This document shows positions 33,505-42,132 of a stretch of 64,000 bases of DNA, in pieces. Under the pieces are notes generated by a model that had not been told where the DNA came from, did not search any database, and worked only from the letters and a program-made list of their open reading frames with translations. The stretch covers positions 2,170,001-2,234,000 of the forward strand of contig CAVRGH010000010.1 in NCBI GenBank assembly GCA_963720675.1. The letters run 5' to 3'. Made by a program: the position numbers and the translations under genes. Within the stretch, counting starts at the first letter, position 1, and every line of letters starts with the position of its first letter. Source of the DNA: JALHSW01 sp963720675 (GTDB lineage Bacteria > Actinomycetota > Acidimicrobiia > IMCC26256 > PALSA-555).

Positions 33505-34269
33505 TCATCGGTTGCGCTCGAAGATGATGCGGAGGCCCTGCAGGGTGAGCCAGGGCTCGTAGTGCTGGATCGTGTGCGACTGCTTGATGATCGGCTCGGC
33601 CAGCCCACCCGTCGCGATCACCGTGCACTCGCCGAGCTCGGCCTGGAACATCTCGACGAGCGTGTCGACCTGGCCGCTGTAGCCGAACACGGCACCTGAT
33701 TGGATCGACTCGACGGTCGACTTCCCGATCACGTTGCGTGGCGCGATCAGCTCGACGCGCCGCAGCGCGGCCGCTCGTCCGAACAACGCGTCCATCGAGA
33801 TCTCGATACCGGGGAAGATCGCACCGCCGAGATACTCACCCTTCGCGCTGATCGCCTCGATCGTGTTCGCAGTGCCGAAGTCGACGACGATCGACGGGCC
33901 GCCGTACTGGTCGTAGGCCGCGACCGCATTCGCGATGCGATCGGCGCCGACCTCCTTCGGGTTGTCGTAGAGGATCGGCATGCCGGTGCGGACGCCGGGC
34001 TCGAGCACGAGGGCGGGGAACCCGAAGTACCGCTCGGTCATCGCGCGGAGCTCGACCGTCACGCGCGGGACGCCCGACGAGATCGCGACACCGTCGATCT
34101 GCTCGTCGAACGAGAACCCGTGGAACCCGAGGAACTGCTGGATCATCAACGCGAGCTCGTCGGCCGTGCGCTCGGCGACTGTCGCGATCCGCCAGTGGTC
34201 GGCGAGCTCGGCGCCGTTGAAGAGACCGATGACCGTCTGGGTGTTCCCGGAGTCGATGGTCAGCAGCAT
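33505..34269 (-). CDS. coaX: Type III pantothenate kinase
   Basis: 254 residues. LTIDSGNTQTVIGLF is the phosphate-binding start with the catalytic Asp, GMPILYDNPKEVGADRIANA the central signature, and VVDFGTANTIEAIS the second ATP-binding block. It starts coenzyme A synthesis from pantothenate, the product of the panC route encoded 3 kb upstream on the same strand. It begins 24 bp after nadC. Confidence 0.95.
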   Translation of the reverse strand: MLLTIDSGNTQTVIGLFNGAELADHWRIATVAERTADELALMIQQFLGFHGFSFDEQIDGVAISSGVPRVTVELRAMTERYFGFPALVLEPGVRTGMPILYDNPKEVGADRIANAVAAYDQYGGPSIVVDFGTANTIEAISAKGEYLGGAIFPGIEISMDALFGRAAALRRVELIAPRNVIGKSTVESIQSGAVFGYSGQVDTLVEMFQAELGECTVIATGGLAEPIIKQSHTIQHYEPWLTLQGLRIIFERNR

Positions 34270-34293
34270 GGGAGAGTCCGCAGCATGGAGGGG

Positions 34294-35160
34294 CTAGTTG
34301 ATCCGGAGGTCGAGGGCGATGTCCAACGCGGGCGCCGATTGGGTGATGGCACTGGTCGACAGGAAGTCGACGCCCGTGTCGGCCACGGCACCCGCGTTCT
34401 CCAGGGTGATCCCCCCCGAGATCTCCAGCAGCGTGCCGGGGCGGGGCCCGTCGCGGACCAGTCGGACGCACACGCTGATGTCGCCGGGACCCATGTTGTC
34501 GAGCATCACCATGTCGGCCCCCGCCTCGACCGCGCTCGCCACCTGCTCGGCCCGATCGCACTCGACCTCGATGCCGCGGCCGGGCCAGAGCTCCCGGGCC
34601 CGTCGCACGGCTTCGGCGATGCCGAGCGCGCCGAGGTGGTTGTCCTTGACGAGCACCATGTCCGAGAGCGAGCCCCGGTGGTTGACGCCGCCCCCGGCGC
34701 GCACCGCCGCCTTCTCGAGCGCCCGGAGACCGGGGAGCGTCTTGCGGGTGTCGAGGACGCGGGCTCGGCCCTCCAGCACTGCGACGAACCGGCTCGTCGC
34801 GGTCGCGACACCCGAGAGATGGCACAGGAAGTTGAGTGCAGTGCGCTCCCCCGTGAGGATCGACCGCAATGGACCGCCGACGGTCCCGATGACGGTCCCG
34901 GCCTCGAGCCGCGCGCCGTCGTCGAGGTGGAGCTCGACGTCGACGGTCGGGTCGATCTGCGCAAACGACTCGACCACGCATGCCGTCCCGGCGAGCACCC
35001 CCGGGGCGCGCGCGATCAGCTCGGCGACGCCTGACGCGTCCTCGGGGAGCAGCGCGGCGGTGAGATCGCCGAGCGGCCCGAGGTCCTCGTCGATCGCGCG
35101 CGCGACAGCCTCCGCGACCAGGTGCGGCGGCGGGTCGAGCGGCGGGGTCATCTCGGCCAT
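34294..35160 (-). CDS. nadC: Nicotinate-nucleotide pyrophosphorylase (quinolinate phosphoribosyltransferase)
   Basis: 288 residues. TALNFLCHLSGVATATSRFV, DTRKTLPGLRALEKAAVRAGG, VLVKDNH and SGGITLENAGAVADTGVDFL are all NadC signatures, with the lysine and arginine residues that bind quinolinate and PRPP. It makes nicotinate mononucleotide. It starts 7 bp after nadB ends, so the two are one unit; nadA is not in the window. Confidence 0.96.
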   Translation of the reverse strand: MAEMTPPLDPPPHLVAEAVARAIDEDLGPLGDLTAALLPEDASGVAELIARAPGVLAGTACVVESFAQIDPTVDVELHLDDGARLEAGTVIGTVGGPLRSILTGERTALNFLCHLSGVATATSRFVAVLEGRARVLDTRKTLPGLRALEKAAVRAGGGVNHRGSLSDMVLVKDNHLGALGIAEAVRRARELWPGRGIEVECDRAEQVASAVEAGADMVMLDNMGPGDISVCVRLVRDGPRPGTLLEISGGITLENAGAVADTGVDFLSTSAITQSAPALDIALDLRIN

Positions 35161-35167
35161 CGAGCCC

Positions 35168-36844
35168 TCACCGGGTCGTCACCGCTTCGGGCAGCCGGAC
35201 GAACGCGGGTCCGACGCCACCGGCGTAGAAGAAGCGGCCCTCGAAGTTCGATCGCAGCTGCGGGTAGTCCAGCCTCGTGTGCGTCCCGCGTGACTCCTCC
35301 CGAGCCAGCGCCGAGCGCACCAACGCCCGGCTCACCTCCCACAGGCTCTCGACCTCGGGATCCGACGGCGTGATCGCGCCGAGCGCGTCGAGCGCCCGCG
35401 TCAAGGACTCCGCGTCCCGCAGCACCCCCGCCTCCAGCGTCATCACCTGCTGGATGGCCTCGCGCGCGGGCTCAGACCCCGACCCACCCAACCCCCCCAG
35501 CCCCGAGTCCGAGGGTCCGGTCCCAGGGGTGTTCCCCCCATTGCTGCCGGAGGGGCCGGGGTGTCGCCGCGGACGCACTGGGCTTCCGGAGGGAGCGGCG
35601 AGCACCCCGGCCCCTCCGGTGGAAGACGAGAGGCCAAGAACTCCGCGCAACACACCCGTCTCCTCCGGTTCAGATTTCCCGTCGACGATCGCGTCGACGC
35701 ACCGCGATCCGAAGACGAGCCCGTCGAGCAGCGAGTTCGACGCGAGCCGGTTCGCGCCGTGCACCCCGGAACACGCCGCCTCACCGCACGCCCACAGCCC
35801 GGGGAGCGTCGTCGCACCGTCGAGGTCCGCGCACACCCCGCCGGAGAGGTAGTGCGCTGCCGGTGCGACCGGGAGCCACTCGGTCGTGGGATCGAGGCCG
35901 ACGGTCTGACAGGCGCGCCAGACCGTGGGGAACCGTTCGGCGAAGCCGGGGATCGGCGTGGCGTCGAGCCACATGTGGTCGAGCCCCTGGTCGATGCACC
36001 GCGCCGCGATCGCGCGCGCCACGACGTCGCGCGGCGCGAGGTCGCCGAGCGGGTGAACCCCCTGCATCAGCGGCTGACCGCGCTCGTCGCGCAGGATCGC
36101 ACCCTCCCCGCGCAGCGCCTCCGAGAGGAGCGGACGCGGCATCGAAGGGTGGTGCAATGCGGTCGGGTGGAACTGCATGAACTCGACGTCGGCCACTGCG
36201 ACCCCGGCGCGCAGCGCCATGGCGATCCCGTCACCGGTCGAGAGCGCAGGGTTGGTGGTGACCGCGAAGCACTGGCCCGCGCCGCCGGTGGCGATCACGG
36301 TGTGGCGGGCGCGGACCTCCTGCTCGGCACCGTGCTCGTCGAGCGCGCGCACGCCGACCGCGCGGCCGCCCTGGATCAGCACCTCCTGCGCGAACCAGCG
36401 CTCGCGGATCTCGGCCGCGGTGGCCTGGACCGCGGCGACCAGTGCGCGCTCGATCTCGGCGCCGGTCGCGTCTCCTCCAGCGTGGACGATCCGCGCCACC
36501 GAGTGGCCGCCCTCCCGGGTGAACGCGAGGTCGTCGCCGGACTGGTCGAAGTGCGCACCCATGGCGATGAGCTCCCGCACCCGGGTCGGCCCCTCCTCCA
36601 CCATCACGCGTACGGCATCCGCATCGCAGAGGCCGGCGCCGGCCGAGAGCGTGTCGGACAGGTGCAGCTCGGGCGAATCCGGGTCGGGGGTCAAGACGGC
36701 GGCGACGCCGCCCTGCGCGTACTGGGTCGCCGAACCGCCGAGCGCGGTCTTGGTGACGACCGAGACGCTGCACCCGGCGCGGGCCGCGCGCACCGCGGCC
36801 GACAGGCCTGCGACTCCACCACCCAGCACGAGGACGTCCAGCAT
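35168..36844 (-). CDS. nadB: L-aspartate oxidase with a Gly/Pro/Ser-rich insertion
   Basis: 558 residues. VLGGGVAGLSAAVRAA binds FAD, GGSATQYAQGGVA and FHPTALHHP are active-site blocks and GEAACSGVHGANRLASNSLL the C-terminal flavin signature. It oxidises aspartate to iminoaspartate for NAD synthesis. Between the flavoprotein core and the helical C-terminal domain about 60 low-complexity residues are inserted (from about residue 400), containing an exact DNA palindrome at 35547-35619. The frame stays open across it. The ATG lies 6 nt after TAGGCT, a leaderless start. nadC follows after 7 bp. Confidence 0.93.
   Translation of the reverse strand: MLDVLVLGGGVAGLSAAVRAARAGCSVSVVTKTALGGSATQYAQGGVAAVLTPDPDSPELHLSDTLSAGAGLCDADAVRVMVEEGPTRVRELIAMGAHFDQSGDDLAFTREGGHSVARIVHAGGDATGAEIERALVAAVQATAAEIRERWFAQEVLIQGGRAVGVRALDEHGAEQEVRARHTVIATGGAGQCFAVTTNPALSTGDGIAMALRAGVAVADVEFMQFHPTALHHPSMPRPLLSEALRGEGAILRDERGQPLMQGVHPLGDLAPRDVVARAIAARCIDQGLDHMWLDATPIPGFAERFPTVWRACQTVGLDPTTEWLPVAPAAHYLSGGVCADLDGATTLPGLWACGEAACSGVHGANRLASNSLLDGLVFGSRCVDAIVDGKSEPEETGVLRGVLGLSSSTGGAGVLAAPSGSPVRPRRHPGPSGSNGGNTPGTGPSDSGLGGLGGSGSEPAREAIQQVMTLEAGVLRDAESLTRALDALGAITPSDPEVESLWEVSRALVRSALAREESRGTHTRLDYPQLRSNFEGRFFYAGGVGPAFVRLPEAVTTR
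35547..35619. repeat. 73-bp palindromic element inside the nadB coding region
   Basis: The arms 35547-35570 and 35595-35619 pair over 24 positions with a single one-base bulge; the outer 17 bp (CCGGAGGGGCCGGGGTG and its complement) are perfect. The element codes for part of the nadB insertion, about residues 409-433, and keeps the frame. Confidence 0.85.
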
Positions 36845-36850
36845 CGTCGC

Positions 36851-36856
36851 AGCCTA
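36851..36856 (-). promoter_or_regulatory. Putative -10 element, leaderless nadB
   Basis: TAGGCT on the minus strand ends 6 nt before the ATG at 36844. It lies in the 86 bp after panC, so nadB-nadC can be transcribed apart from panC. A small hairpin AGCCC-TCGAGC-GGGCT at 36878-36893 stands just before it. Confidence 0.5.
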
Positions 36857-36930
36857 GGAGTCGACCCGGGCGGCGTCAGCCCTCGAGCGGGCTGCGGGCA
36901 CTCGTGGGCCGATGGTGCTCGTCGACGTCG

Positions 36931-37879
36931 TCAGGGTGCGTCGCACGGAGCCTGCCTTCCCAGGTCGACGGTGACCTGGTCGCCGCTGGGCAGGTCGGAG
37001 CCAGGGCGGTCGGGGCCGTGGACGTCGGAGCCGGAGAACGTGAACGTGACGTTGTCGAGGAGGCGGGCGCGGCCTGCGTGCACGGCCAACGCGACCAGCA
37101 CCACGCCGGCGAGCCGGGACACCGGCTCGAGTGACGCGGCGTCCACGACCTCGGCGTAGTCCAGGGTGAGCAGCGGCTCGGACGCGATCGCCGCGACCAC
37201 GAGGTCGCGAACGGCCGCCGCGGATCGTTCACCGTCGGTGACCGCGGCCGCGGCCGTGTGCAAGCCGCGCGAGAGCGCGGTCGCCGACCGGCGCTCGTCG
37301 GCGGCTGAGGTACGCGTTCCGGCTCGACATCGCGAGCCCGTCGGGCTCCCGGACCAGCGGGCAGCCGACGACCTCGACCGGCAGGTTCAGGTCGGTCACC
37401 ATCCGCCGGACGACCGCGAGCTGCTGGGCGTCCTTGCGCCCGAAGTACGCGCGACTCGGGCCCACGATCGAGAACAGCTTCGCCACGACCGTGGTCACGC
37501 CGTCGAAGTGCGACGGGCGACTCGCACCGCACAGCCCGGTCGTGAGCCCGTCGACGTGGACGGTCGTGTGCCCCGGCTCCGGGTACATCTCCTCGACGGC
37601 CGGGGTGAACAGGAGGTCGACCCCCTCGTCGCGTGCCACGGCGGCGTCGCCGTCGGGATCCCGCGGGTAGGCGCCGAGGTCCTCGCCAGGCCCGAACTGC
37701 GTGGGGTTCACGAACAGCGTGACGACGGCGACGTCGCACTCCGCCCGTGCCGCCTGCATCAACGAACGGTGTCCCGCGTGGAAGCAGCCCATCGTCGGCA
37801 CGACGCCGACCGTCTTCCCGTCCCGGCGGGCCGCGTCGCACTCGGCGCGCAGCTCTGCGATCGTCGTGAGGGTCTTCAT
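36931..37879 (-). CDS. panC: Pantothenate synthetase, one apparent frameshift
   Basis: About 316 residues. GVVPTMGCFHAGHRSLMQAA holds the HIGH-type motif, LFVNPTQFGPGEDLGAYPR and KDAQQLAVVRRM are pantoate/ATP-binding blocks and AMSSRNAYLS is the KMSKS-equivalent. Just after this, near 37303, one base is in excess; reading then continues in the next frame as ADERRSATALSRGLHTAAA to ...TVDLGRQAPCDAP. It joins pantoate and beta-alanine. The start overlaps the DUF2520 gene by 4 bp. As both halves fit the family closely, I take the shift as an assembly error. panD is not found nearby. Confidence 0.9.
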
Positions 37880-38725
37880 CGTGGCCTCACCTGTACCAGC
37901 TCGCGCATCTCGGGATCGTCCAGGTCGACGAGACGTAACGCGGCGTCGGCGAGCGCGCGAGTAAGTCGGCTGCTCCTCGGCCGAGATCGCGGCGAGGTGG
38001 CGACGAACCGTCTCGACGTCGCCGCGCGACACCGGTCCGGTGAGCGCTTCGCGCGGACCGAGCGCGAACGCGTTGTCGATCGTCGCCCGGACGAGCGGCT
38101 CGAAGGCGGCCAACGGGACGCCGGCAGCCGCGGCGACCCGCTCGACCTGCCCGAGCAGCGCGACCAGGTGGTTGGAGGCGATGCACGCCGCCGCGTGGTA
38201 GCGGTCGCGGTGCGCGTCGTCGACCGCGAAGGGGTGCATGCCGAGCTGCTCGACGAGGGCACCGACCTCCGGCGGCCCGGTGACCGCGGCCCAGGAACCG
38301 GTCAGCCGAGCCGCACCGATCTCCGGTGAGGGGAGGGTCTGGAGCGGGTGGACGACGCCGAGCCGCACGTCGGGTCGGGTCCGCGCGATCGCCGCGAGCT
38401 CGTCGAGCCCGCGGGTGCCGGAGCAGTGCACGACGAGCGAACCGGCCCGCAGGCCCGGGGCGATCGCCTCGGCGACGGCGCCGATCACCGCGTCGGGCGG
38501 AGCGAGGAGCACGAGGTCGGCGTCCGCCCCGGCCTCGGCGATCGGGGCGGGACGAGCGCCGAACCGCTCCGCCGCCTCGGCGACACTCGGTGCGTCGGGG
38601 CGGCGTCCGGCGACCGCGACGATGTCGTAGCCGACCTCGGCGAGCGCGATCGCGATCGCGGTTCCGGCGCGGCCGGGCCCGACCAGCGCAACGGTCGCGC
38701 CCGCGTGCGGTGAGCTCTGGTTCAT
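37876..38725 (-). CDS. Rossmann-like/DUF2520 protein, one apparent frameshift
   Basis: About 283 residues. VALVGPGRAGTAIAIALAEVG is a dinucleotide-binding motif, VVHCSGTRGLDELA and GVVHPLQTLPSP are typical of the Rossmann-like + DUF2520 family found next to panC in actinobacteria (Rv3603c in M. tuberculosis). Some propose a ketopantoate-reductase-like role, which would fit the neighbourhood. Near 37962 one base too many breaks the frame; the end ALADAALRLVDLDDPEMREL is in the next frame. A good Shine-Dalgarno (GGAGGG) precedes the ATG, and the stop overlaps panC by 4 bp. Confidence 0.82.
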
Positions 38726-38778
38726 GCGACCCTCCGAATCCAGCCCGTGAAGGTGCCGGTTGCTCGGGTCAACGAGCC

Positions 38779-38830
38779 TTCCTGCTCAACGACGAGCAGG
38801 AACGCTCAAGGACGAGCAGGAACCCTCAAG
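38779..38830. repeat. Hairpin and 20-bp direct repeat at the folK 3' end
   Basis: TTCCTGCTC (38779-38787) and GAGCAGGAA (38794-38802) form a perfect 9-bp stem with a 6-nt loop. GACGAGCAGGAACGCTCAAG at 38791-38810 is repeated with one change at 38811-38830. The repeat covers the last codons of folK. It may act as a terminator-like structure. Confidence 0.7.
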
Positions 38831-39291
38831 GATAGGTCGGTGCGCCGGACACCTTCCCAGCGCTGCTCGGCTCCGGCGAGCGACGGGTCGAGCTCACCAA
38901 GCGGCACCATCACGAAGCCCCGCTCCCACATCCGCGGGTGCGGCACCTCCAGGTCGGGCTCGTGCACCTCGAGCGCACCGACCAGCAGGACGTCGACGTC
39001 GAGGGTCCGCGGGCCCCAGCGCTCCAACCGGACCCGGTGCGCCGCCTGCTCGAGGCGCTGCCCGAGCTCGAGCAGCTCGCGGGCGGTGCACGTGGTCTCG
39101 ACGGCGACGACCGCGTTGAGGAACTCACCTTGCTCCGGGCCTCCGACGGGATCGGTCGCGTACACCGAGGACACCGCCACCACGGTGACGGCGTCGGCGA
39201 CGGCGAGCCCGTCGACCGCGGCCTGGAGGGTCGCGAGTCGGTCGCCGAGGTTGGAGCCGATGCCCAGGTACGCGCGGGTGGCGGCGCTCAC
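38806..39291 (-). CDS. folK: 2-amino-4-hydroxy-6-hydroxymethyldihydropteridine diphosphokinase
   Basis: 161 residues from GTG 39291. AYLGIGSNLGDRLATLQAA is the HPPK start, GEFLNAVVAVET, RWGPRTLDVDVLL (the metal-binding D-x-D) and VPHPRMWERGFVMVPL are the other family blocks. It pyrophosphorylates the pterin alcohol made by FolB. The start overlaps the folB stop (GTGA). The last few residues are coded by a repeated 20-bp stretch. Confidence 0.95.
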   Translation of the reverse strand: MSAATRAYLGIGSNLGDRLATLQAAVDGLAVADAVTVVAVSSVYATDPVGGPEQGEFLNAVVAVETTCTARELLELGQRLEQAAHRVRLERWGPRTLDVDVLLVGALEVHEPDLEVPHPRMWERGFVMVPLGELDPSLAGAEQRWEGVRRTDLSLRVPARP

Positions 39292-39662
39292 CGTTCGATG
39301 CGCACGCCGACGTGGTCCAGATCGTGCGGCACGGGCGGTTCCAGCTTTCGGACCGTCACGACCACGCCGGTGACGCGGGTGTCGGCCCGGCAGACCTCGG
39401 CGATGCGGGTCGCGAGGCGCTCCAACAGCTGGTAGCTCTCGTCGCGGACGACCGCGACCACCGCTTCGATCACCGCGGCGTAGTCGACCGTGTCCGCGAG
39501 CGCGTCGGTGGTCCCCGCGGTGGTGACGTCGAGCGCGAGCTCGAGGTCGACCCCGAAGGGTTGCGCCGTGGTTCGCTCCTCGGGCAGCACCCCGTGCACC
39601 CCGAGGACGCGCAAGCCCGAGACGAGGACGCGATCGGACCCGCCCATGTCCGACTTGACCAT
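39288..39662 (-). CDS. folB: Dihydroneopterin aldolase
   Basis: 124 residues. VLVSGLRVLGVHGVLPEER is the FolB start with the conserved GxHG-x-L-x-E block, TVDYAAVIEAVVAVV and LERLATRIAEVC follow, and VTVRKLEPPVP has the conserved K-x3-P. It cleaves dihydroneopterin. The start may be the ATG at 39662 or the one five codons on. It overlaps the upstream gene's stop by one base and folK by 4 bp. Confidence 0.94.
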   Translation of the reverse strand: MVKSDMGGSDRVLVSGLRVLGVHGVLPEERTTAQPFGVDLELALDVTTAGTTDALADTVDYAAVIEAVVAVVRDESYQLLERLATRIAEVCRADTRVTGVVVTVRKLEPPVPHDLDHVGVRIER

Positions 39663-40192
39663 CAGCGGGCCGGTCGGGCGAGACCTTCGGCGATCGTGGT
39701 CGCGACGATCTCACGGCCGACGGCGCCGAGCTGGCGGCCCGTGATCTTCTCCATCGCGACGATCGCGTGTGCGCCCTCCTGCACGAACCCCGAGTAGATG
39801 AGGTACCCGGTGAGCACGCCGACCAGCCGGTCGCCGAACTCCTCGTTGTGGATCAGCACGCGCTCGGCTGGCTCGTCGAGCCAGCCGGCGAGCGCCGAGT
39901 AGATCGACGCGAGGCTCCGGGGCCAATCGTCGTGGCGCCCGAGCGGGATGTGCTCGTAGGCGATGCTCGCCTCGTCGTACGCGTGGAGATTGTGGGGGGA
40001 GTCGAGCAACGAGAGGATGTGCGTGAAGCCGTGGCCGGCGAGCCAGATGAGCTCCTCCTGCCGGCGGACCTTGCGGTGGTTGCGAGCGAACCCGCCCGGT
40101 CGCTCCGACGCCGCGAGTCGGTCCTGCACGATCCAGCAGAAGCCGCGTGGCTCGAGCCCCTGCGCCCAGCGACCGCGCAACGTCGTCATCAC
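39662..40192 (-). CDS. Dual-specificity-phosphatase-like protein lacking the catalytic cysteine
   Basis: 176 residues. GFCWIVQDRLAASERPGG, ELIWLAGHGFTHILSLLDS and YEHIPLGRHDDW look like the early strands of a small dual-specificity phosphatase, and RVLIHNEEFGDRLVGVLTGY lines up with the P-loop HC-x5-R region. Here it reads HNEEFGDR: the His and Arg are kept while Cys is Asn. A catalytic phosphatase is thus unlikely; a binding or pseudo-enzyme role would fit. It sits in the folate row between folP (27 bp upstream) and folB (1-bp overlap). The fold call is by eye from motifs only. Confidence 0.6.
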   Translation of the reverse strand: MMTTLRGRWAQGLEPRGFCWIVQDRLAASERPGGFARNHRKVRRQEELIWLAGHGFTHILSLLDSPHNLHAYDEASIAYEHIPLGRHDDWPRSLASIYSALAGWLDEPAERVLIHNEEFGDRLVGVLTGYLIYSGFVQEGAHAIVAMEKITGRQLGAVGREIVATTIAEGLARPAR

Positions 40193-40219
40193 GCCACCAC
40201 CGCCATCACGCCGCCGCCA

Positions 40220-41074
40220 TCACGCGACGGCCCGATCGAGCACGTCGAGGAGCCGCACCGCGCGCGCCGACGAGCGGACGTCGTGGACCCGCACGATCCG
40301 CGCGCCCTGGTCCAACGCCCAGACGACCGACGCGAGCGTGCCGTCGTCGCGCGCGTCGGGCTCCGGGGTCCCATCCACACCCGCGACGTGGGCGAGCACG
40401 GAGCCGAGGAAGCGTTTCCGTGAGGTGCCGACGAGCAGCGGCGCGTCGACCCGCTCGACGAGCTCGCGCAGGCGAGCGAGGAGGTCGAGGTTGTGCGTCA
40501 CCGTCTTCCCGAACCCGATGCCGGGATCCGCGACCAGGGACGCCTCGTTGACGCCGGCGGCGCGGGCGGCCGCGAGCCGCTCCACCAGGAACGCGCCGAC
40601 CTCGTCCACGACGTCGTCGTAGTGCGGGGCCTCCTGCATCGAACGCGGGTCGCCGAGCATGTGCATCGCGATGTACCCGACACCGGCGTCGGCGACGACG
40701 CCCAGCATCGTGTCGTCGGCGCGTCCGGCCGCGACGTCGTTCACGATCGTGGCACCCGCGTCGAGGGCGCCCGCGGCGACGCTCGCCTTCGTCGTGTCGA
40801 TGCTCACCGGGACCCCGGCATCCGCTGCCAGCCGGGCCACGACCGGGAGCACGCGGCGGAGCTCCTCGGCCGCGTCGACGGGCGCCGCACCGGGACGGGT
40901 CGACTCGCCTCCCACGTCGAGCACGTCGGCGCCGGCCGCGACGAGGGCGAGCCCGTGGGCGACGGCGATGTCGGCGTCGAGGAAGCGACCGCCGTCGGAG
41001 AACGAGTCCGGGGTGACGTTCACGACGCCCATCACCGCGGGACGCGGACCACACACGCTCGACCACCGGAACAC
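40220..41074 (-). CDS. folP: Dihydropteroate synthase
   Basis: 284 residues from GTG 41074. VMGVVNVTPDSFSDGGRFLD, DVLDVGGESTRPGAAPV, VSIDTTKASVAAGALDAGA and VGTSRKRFLG are the pterin, pABA and phosphate sites. It is the sulfonamide target of folate synthesis. TACGCT ends 6 nt before the GTG, so the mRNA is probably leaderless and folP starts a transcript for folP-phosphatase-like-folB-folK. Frames open upstream are not coding in character. It diverges from padR, sharing a 95-bp gap. Confidence 0.95.
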   Translation of the reverse strand: MFRWSSVCGPRPAVMGVVNVTPDSFSDGGRFLDADIAVAHGLALVAAGADVLDVGGESTRPGAAPVDAAEELRRVLPVVARLAADAGVPVSIDTTKASVAAGALDAGATIVNDVAAGRADDTMLGVVADAGVGYIAMHMLGDPRSMQEAPHYDDVVDEVGAFLVERLAAARAAGVNEASLVADPGIGFGKTVTHNLDLLARLRELVERVDAPLLVGTSRKRFLGSVLAHVAGVDGTPEPDARDDGTLASVVWALDQGARIVRVHDVRSSARAVRLLDVLDRAVA

Positions 41075-41080
41075 GGCGGC

Positions 41081-41086
41081 AGCGTA
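41081..41086 (-). promoter_or_regulatory. Putative -10 element, leaderless folP
   Basis: TACGCT on the minus strand ends 6 nt before GTG 41074. Confidence 0.5.
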
Positions 41087-41114
41087 CCCACGAGGCTGAA
41101 GGTGTGGTTTACAG

Positions 41115-41131
41115 ATGTCCCTTACATATGT
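41115..41131. promoter_or_regulatory. Candidate PadR operator between folP and padR
   Basis: ATGT-CCCTT-ACAT (41115-41127) is an inverted repeat, and ACATATGT (41124-41131) a perfect palindrome overlapping it. PadR-family operators often contain ATGT/ACAT half sites. It lies just upstream of the padR -35 box. Confidence 0.4.
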
Positions 41132-41133
41132 CG

Positions 41134-41163
41134 TTGACTTCGGTGAAAGTAACAGTGTATGGT
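41134..41163 (+). promoter_or_regulatory. Sigma-70-type promoter of padR
   Basis: TTGACT (41134-41139), an 18-bp spacer, then TATGGT (41158-41163). The -10 ends 6 nt before the ATG at 41170, so the message is probably leaderless. This is the clearest -35/-10 pair in the window. Confidence 0.65.
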
Positions 41164-41169
41164 CACCAC

Positions 41170-41685
41170 ATGCCTCGAGGAGACCGTTCGGCACGAGACC
41201 GCCCCGACCACGGACCGGGCCACGGTCGACACCGTGGCCCCGGCTGGGGCAGCCCCCCGGGCCGGCGGGGCGCCCGCTGCCGCTGGCGTCTCGACGGCGA
41301 CGAGCACGGTCCCGGGGAGTGGGTCGTGCACGCACGGGTGGAGCGATTCGTCGAACCGGCGCTGCTGCTCACCCTCCGCGACGGCGAGTCCCACGGGTAC
41401 GACCTCGCCGACGCGCTCGCGCAGATCGCGCCCGACGAGCGCGTCGACCTGGGCAACCTCTACCGGCTGCTGCGCTCGCTGGAAGAGGAGGACGTCGTCA
41501 CCTCACGGTGGCGCGACGACCTCCCCGGACGGGCGAAGCGGACCTACGAGCTGACCGACAACGGGCGGGCGCTGCTCGACACCTGGGCCGAGTCCCTCGG
41601 TCGGGCCGAGCACACCATCCACGCGTTCCTCGAGCGCTTCGGACGAGATCCCGCACCGAGCACTCCCAAGGATCAGCGTCCCTGA
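41170..41685 (+). CDS. PadR-family transcription regulator with His/Gly-rich N-terminus
   Basis: 171 residues. The first 60 are rich in Arg, Gly and His (RPDHGPGHGRHRGPGWG) and could bind metal. The winged helix is clear: RVERFVEPALLLTLRDGES, HGYDLADALAQIA, LYRLLRSLEEEDVV and the wing RTYELTDNGRALLDTWAES. PadR proteins repress genes next to them. Its own promoter overlaps palindromic ATGT/ACAT sites, which fits autoregulation. A His/Asp-rich small protein follows 47 bp later and should be its partner gene. Confidence 0.85.
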   Translation: MPRGDRSARDRPDHGPGHGRHRGPGWGSPPGRRGARCRWRLDGDEHGPGEWVVHARVERFVEPALLLTLRDGESHGYDLADALAQIAPDERVDLGNLYRLLRSLEEEDVVTSRWRDDLPGRAKRTYELTDNGRALLDTWAESLGRAEHTIHAFLERFGRDPAPSTPKDQRP

Positions 41686-41712
41686 GATCAGCGTCCCAAA
41701 GATGAACGTCCC
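41671..41712 (+). repeat. Three imperfect 15-bp direct repeats
   Basis: GATCAGCGTCCC at 41671, again at 41686, and GATGAACGTCCC at 41701, each 15 bp apart. They cover the padR stop and the leader of the next gene. They could be a binding site, or an outcome of slippage. Confidence 0.75.
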
Positions 41713-41732
41713 AACGAGAGAGGAGCGTCGGC

Positions 41733-42128
<396 letters not shown>

Positions 42129-42132
<4 letters not shown>

